Source: Pseudomonadota bacterium (GTDB taxonomy: Bacteria; Bdellovibrionota_C; UBA2361; OMII01). Taken from it: a DNA stretch of 35,818 bases. Position numbers and translations under genes: made by a program. Shown in pieces: positions 33,492 to 35,818 of the stretch. Below the pieces are notes generated by a model that worked only from the letters and a program-made list of their open reading frames with translations, searched no databases and was not told the DNA's origin. The DNA lies in assembly GCA_900299055.1 (NCBI GenBank), contig OMII01000196.1, positions 1 through 35,818 on the forward strand, read 5' to 3'. Position 1 is the stretch's first letter. Each line of letters starts with the position of its first letter.

Positions 33492-35510
33492 ATGACAAGC
33501 AAACCTCTTCCTAAGCGGATATTGATCGCAAACCGAGGTGAGATCGCACGTCGAATTATCCGTACGTGCGATTCGTTAGGAATTGAGACAGTCGCCGTAT
33601 ACACGGAAGCCGACGCTCATGCGCCCCACGTCTCAGAAGCGACCTACTCCGAGGCGCTCGGAGCTGTAACAAACTACCTCTCTGGTCAAGCCATACTGAG
33701 CGCTGCCCAGCGCGCCGGTGCAGATGCTATTCACCCTGGCTACGGATTCCTCTCTGAAAACGCGGATTTCGCCGATGCTGTTACACAGGCTGGTTTCCTA
33801 TTCATAGGGCCAAAGCCGGAAACAATTCGGGCCTTAGGTAGCAAAACAAACGCAAAAGAGATTGCTCGAAAAGCTTCTGTACCCACCTCCCCCACACTGC
33901 TTCTGACTGCGAGCTCCTCTGCGCAGCAAGCCATTGACCTCGCCGCATTCGGAGCTTCAGTTGGCTTCCCGCTTATTATTAAAGCAGCCGCTGGTGGTGG
34001 CGGTCGCGGTATGCGACTCGTGCACGCATCCTCGTCCTTCGTTGATGAACTCGAGAGTGCGCGACGCGAGGCACTTAAAGCGTTTGGTCGCGACGAGATA
34101 TTTGTTGAGAAATGCATCTCACCGGCGCGGCATATCGAAGTTCAGATCGCGGGCGACGCCACTGGCGCAGTGGTCGCCCTAGGCACACGCGACTGTTCGC
34201 TCCAGAGAAACAATCAAAAGATAATCGAAGAGGCCCCAGCAACGAACTTGCGTCCTGGAGCGTCTGTGGAAATGCTTGACGCCGCCTCGCGACTTGCGCG
34301 AGAGGTGGGATACCTCAACCTTGGCACGGTTGAATTTCTCTATGACCAAAATGGCTCTTTTTACTTTCTTGAGGTCAACACTCGCCTGCAAGTAGAACAC
34401 CCAGTAACTGAGATGGTGACCGGTCTGGACCTCGTCCAACTCCAGCTCGCGCTAGCTTCGGGCGAGACCCTCAGTAACCTTGACCTCACATCTACGCCTG
34501 CAGTTACTGGCCATGCGATCGAGGCGCGCCTATGCGCCGAGGAGTTCTCTGGCCAATTCATTAATACAACCGGGATTATTGTTGACTCTTTTATTCCCCA
34601 GACCGACCCAAGACTTCGAGTAGATCTGGGGGTTGAGGTGTGTTCGGAGGTAACACATCACTATGATTCGATGCTAGGAAAGGTGATCGCCCACGGGAAC
34701 GACCGGGTGGAGGCGATAGAGATCTTAACAGATGGCCTTCGACGGTCTCAGATCTCAGGCGTCGGCAACAACCGTTCACTTTTGTTGCACCTGCTTCAGC
34801 AGACAGAGTTCCATCGTCAGAAGCACTCTGTGCAAGGCACCAAGGATCTTCTTCCTACCGCTGATGACGTCACGAAAGACGTCGAGCTAGGCCACGCGCT
34901 GCTCGCCGCAACTCGCCTATTCAACCCACACTCCTCTTGGTCCGAAGCCTCCCCCTGGATGCAATTCGATACCTACAGTATCGCGCCTCTTTGCACCCCC
35001 TTCACCACATCGCGATATGGCGTAACGACAAGCTCGACCTCGCTACGTAATGGCCAGCTTGTAACTGTGTCTATTAAGGGACGTACTCAAACACTCACCA
35101 TAGAAGTCCTCGAGTGCTCCTACCCCACGCCGCATCACTCTCAATGCGCGCTTCGAGTAGGGGGCGGAGAGGTTTTTACCATCGACCTCATCTTCGATGG
35201 CTCGCTAGTTTGGCTGCACACGCCAGATATAACCGTTGGATACGAACAGGTTTATGAGGAGATAGGGCGTACAGATGCGTTACAAACTCACGGTGAACGA
35301 CTCATGAGTTCGCTTATACCTGGCAGAGTCGCCGCATTGTGCGTAACAGATGGCGCCCCGGTTAACGAGGGAGACACGGTTCTCGTTCTTGATTCGATGA
35401 AGATGGAGCACCCTATAAAGGCTCCATGTGGGGGATTGATAACGCTACACGTCTCAGCAGGCACCACGGTAAGCGCTGGCTCCGTCCTGGCTCATATTAG
35501 GAAAGCATAG
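33492..35510 (+). CDS. mccA: Methylcrotonyl-CoA carboxylase, biotin-carboxylase/BCCP (alpha) subunit
   Basis: A 672-residue partner of the beta subunit. The biotin carboxylase part (1-~450) has KRILIANRGEIARRIIRT, IHPGYGFLSENADFA, the ATP loop AAAGGGGRGMRLV, HIEVQIAGD, and FLEVNTRLQVEHPVTEM. A middle region (~450-590) joins the subunits. The C-terminal biotinyl domain has the target Lys in DSMKMEHPIKAP. One oddity: the usual active-site QRRHQK reads QRNNQK, so the position of E. coli BC His236 is Asn. It is coupled to mccB with a five-base gap. Confidence 0.95.
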   Translation: MTSKPLPKRILIANRGEIARRIIRTCDSLGIETVAVYTEADAHAPHVSEATYSEALGAVTNYLSGQAILSAAQRAGADAIHPGYGFLSENADFADAVTQAGFLFIGPKPETIRALGSKTNAKEIARKASVPTSPTLLLTASSSAQQAIDLAAFGASVGFPLIIKAAAGGGGRGMRLVHASSSFVDELESARREALKAFGRDEIFVEKCISPARHIEVQIAGDATGAVVALGTRDCSLQRNNQKIIEEAPATNLRPGASVEMLDAASRLAREVGYLNLGTVEFLYDQNGSFYFLEVNTRLQVEHPVTEMVTGLDLVQLQLALASGETLSNLDLTSTPAVTGHAIEARLCAEEFSGQFINTTGIIVDSFIPQTDPRLRVDLGVEVCSEVTHHYDSMLGKVIAHGNDRVEAIEILTDGLRRSQISGVGNNRSLLLHLLQQTEFHRQKHSVQGTKDLLPTADDVTKDVELGHALLAATRLFNPHSSWSEASPWMQFDTYSIAPLCTPFTTSRYGVTTSSTSLRNGQLVTVSIKGRTQTLTIEVLECSYPTPHHSQCALRVGGGEVFTIDLIFDGSLVWLHTPDITVGYEQVYEEIGRTDALQTHGERLMSSLIPGRVAALCVTDGAPVNEGDTVLVLDSMKMEHPIKAPCGGLITLHVSAGTTVSAGSVLAHIRKA

Positions 35511-35740
35511 CCAGGTCACCGGGCAGGTCTCATGCGCTCGAGCACTGTCTAGTTTGGCATCTATCGGCGACCAAGGGTTCGTTCAATATTGAAATAGATC
35601 GTCCTCGCAGAGGCCGGTACATTCAAATCGACCTTCAGATCGACGACGAACGTCTCCTACTAGAGCAAGACTTGCTATAAAACCCCTACACCGATAGCCT
35701 TGCGCCCGAAAGCACTCGACAGAGCGCAGGAGCTAGTGGC

Positions 35741-35818
35741 ATGAGCGATCAGCTATATTTCTCGTTTACTGCGCCACCATCCCAGACCCCCGCCATTGAC
35801 TCGGCGCCCCCGCCTATT
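35741..35818 (+). CDS. Start of an unidentified gene (3' end outside window)
   Basis: An ATG with AGGAG eight bases upstream opens a frame of 26 codons that runs to the window edge without a stop (MSDQLYFSF, then a Pro/Ala-rich stretch). The ribosome site makes it likely a real gene start. Too little is visible to name it. Confidence 0.5.
   Translation, partial: MSDQLYFSFTAPPSQTPAIDSAPPPI

Noticed and set aside
35511-35693. Start-less ~60-codon plus-strand frame after mccA containing IEIDRPRRGRYIQIDLQI
   Set aside because: It looks protein-like at its end but has no usable start codon and begins inside the mccA tail; chance is as likely.

Overview
The window looks like a chromosomal segment of a Gram-negative, aerobic, heterotrophic bacterium with a mid-range GC content. 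YacG, DUF4286, DUF3617, YSC84/SYLF and a small Cys-rich protein suggest a proteobacterial lineage, most likely one once grouped in the 'Deltaproteobacteria'. That placement is inferred from gene content only. There are no rRNA genes, recognisable insertion sequences, integrases, phage genes or CRISPR arrays. Gene density is high on both strands, so this is mostly core chromosome with a few unusual genes.

Layout. 1-7.4 kb: the 3' part of a degenerate alpha/beta-hydrolase-like protein, an MgtE magnesium channel, a minus-strand DoxX/DUF4286 pair, argS overlapping a convergent Cys-rich small protein, a 0.7-kb gene-poor stretch that appears to carry a structured RNA ending in a strong terminator, an RRM RNA-binding protein with its own terminator, and a DUF3617 exported protein. 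7.5-15 kb: co-directional HelD-like helicase, N-terminally extended PRPP synthetase, SYLF protein and a 773-residue protein joining an adenosine-deaminase-type domain to a C-terminal Rossmann-like domain, followed by a small secreted protein with a structured leader. 15-18.1 kb: two small unknown minus-strand genes, an orphan D12-class adenine methylase and a PuuD-type class I amidotransferase.

18.3-27.2 kb: tRNA-Leu(UAA) and aspS on the minus strand, then the cell-wall genes. ftsW, murG and an unknown gene run leftward. Divergent from them, an alpha/beta hydrolase, a membrane-anchored MurF-type ligase and a D-Ala-D-Ala ligase run rightward as an overlapping operon. Together they cover the D-Ala-D-Ala and UDP-muramoyl-pentapeptide steps, lipid II formation and septal glycan polymerisation; murA-E and mraY are not in the window. 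27.2-35.8 kb: an unknown helical protein, fumarylacetoacetase (tyrosine catabolism), yacG, a conserved small protein, an RMD1/DUF155 membrane protein, and the two subunits of methylcrotonyl-CoA carboxylase (leucine catabolism). The window ends in the first codons of another gene.

The parts most worth a second look are the deaminase-Rossmann fusion and its nucleotide-related neighbours, the membrane MurF/Ddl/hydrolase operon, and the RNA element whose 5' end can compete with its own terminator. Other gene-free stretches (18072-18379 apart from one terminator; 30279-30576; 15320-15542; 29369-29508; 35511-35740) show nothing I can support.
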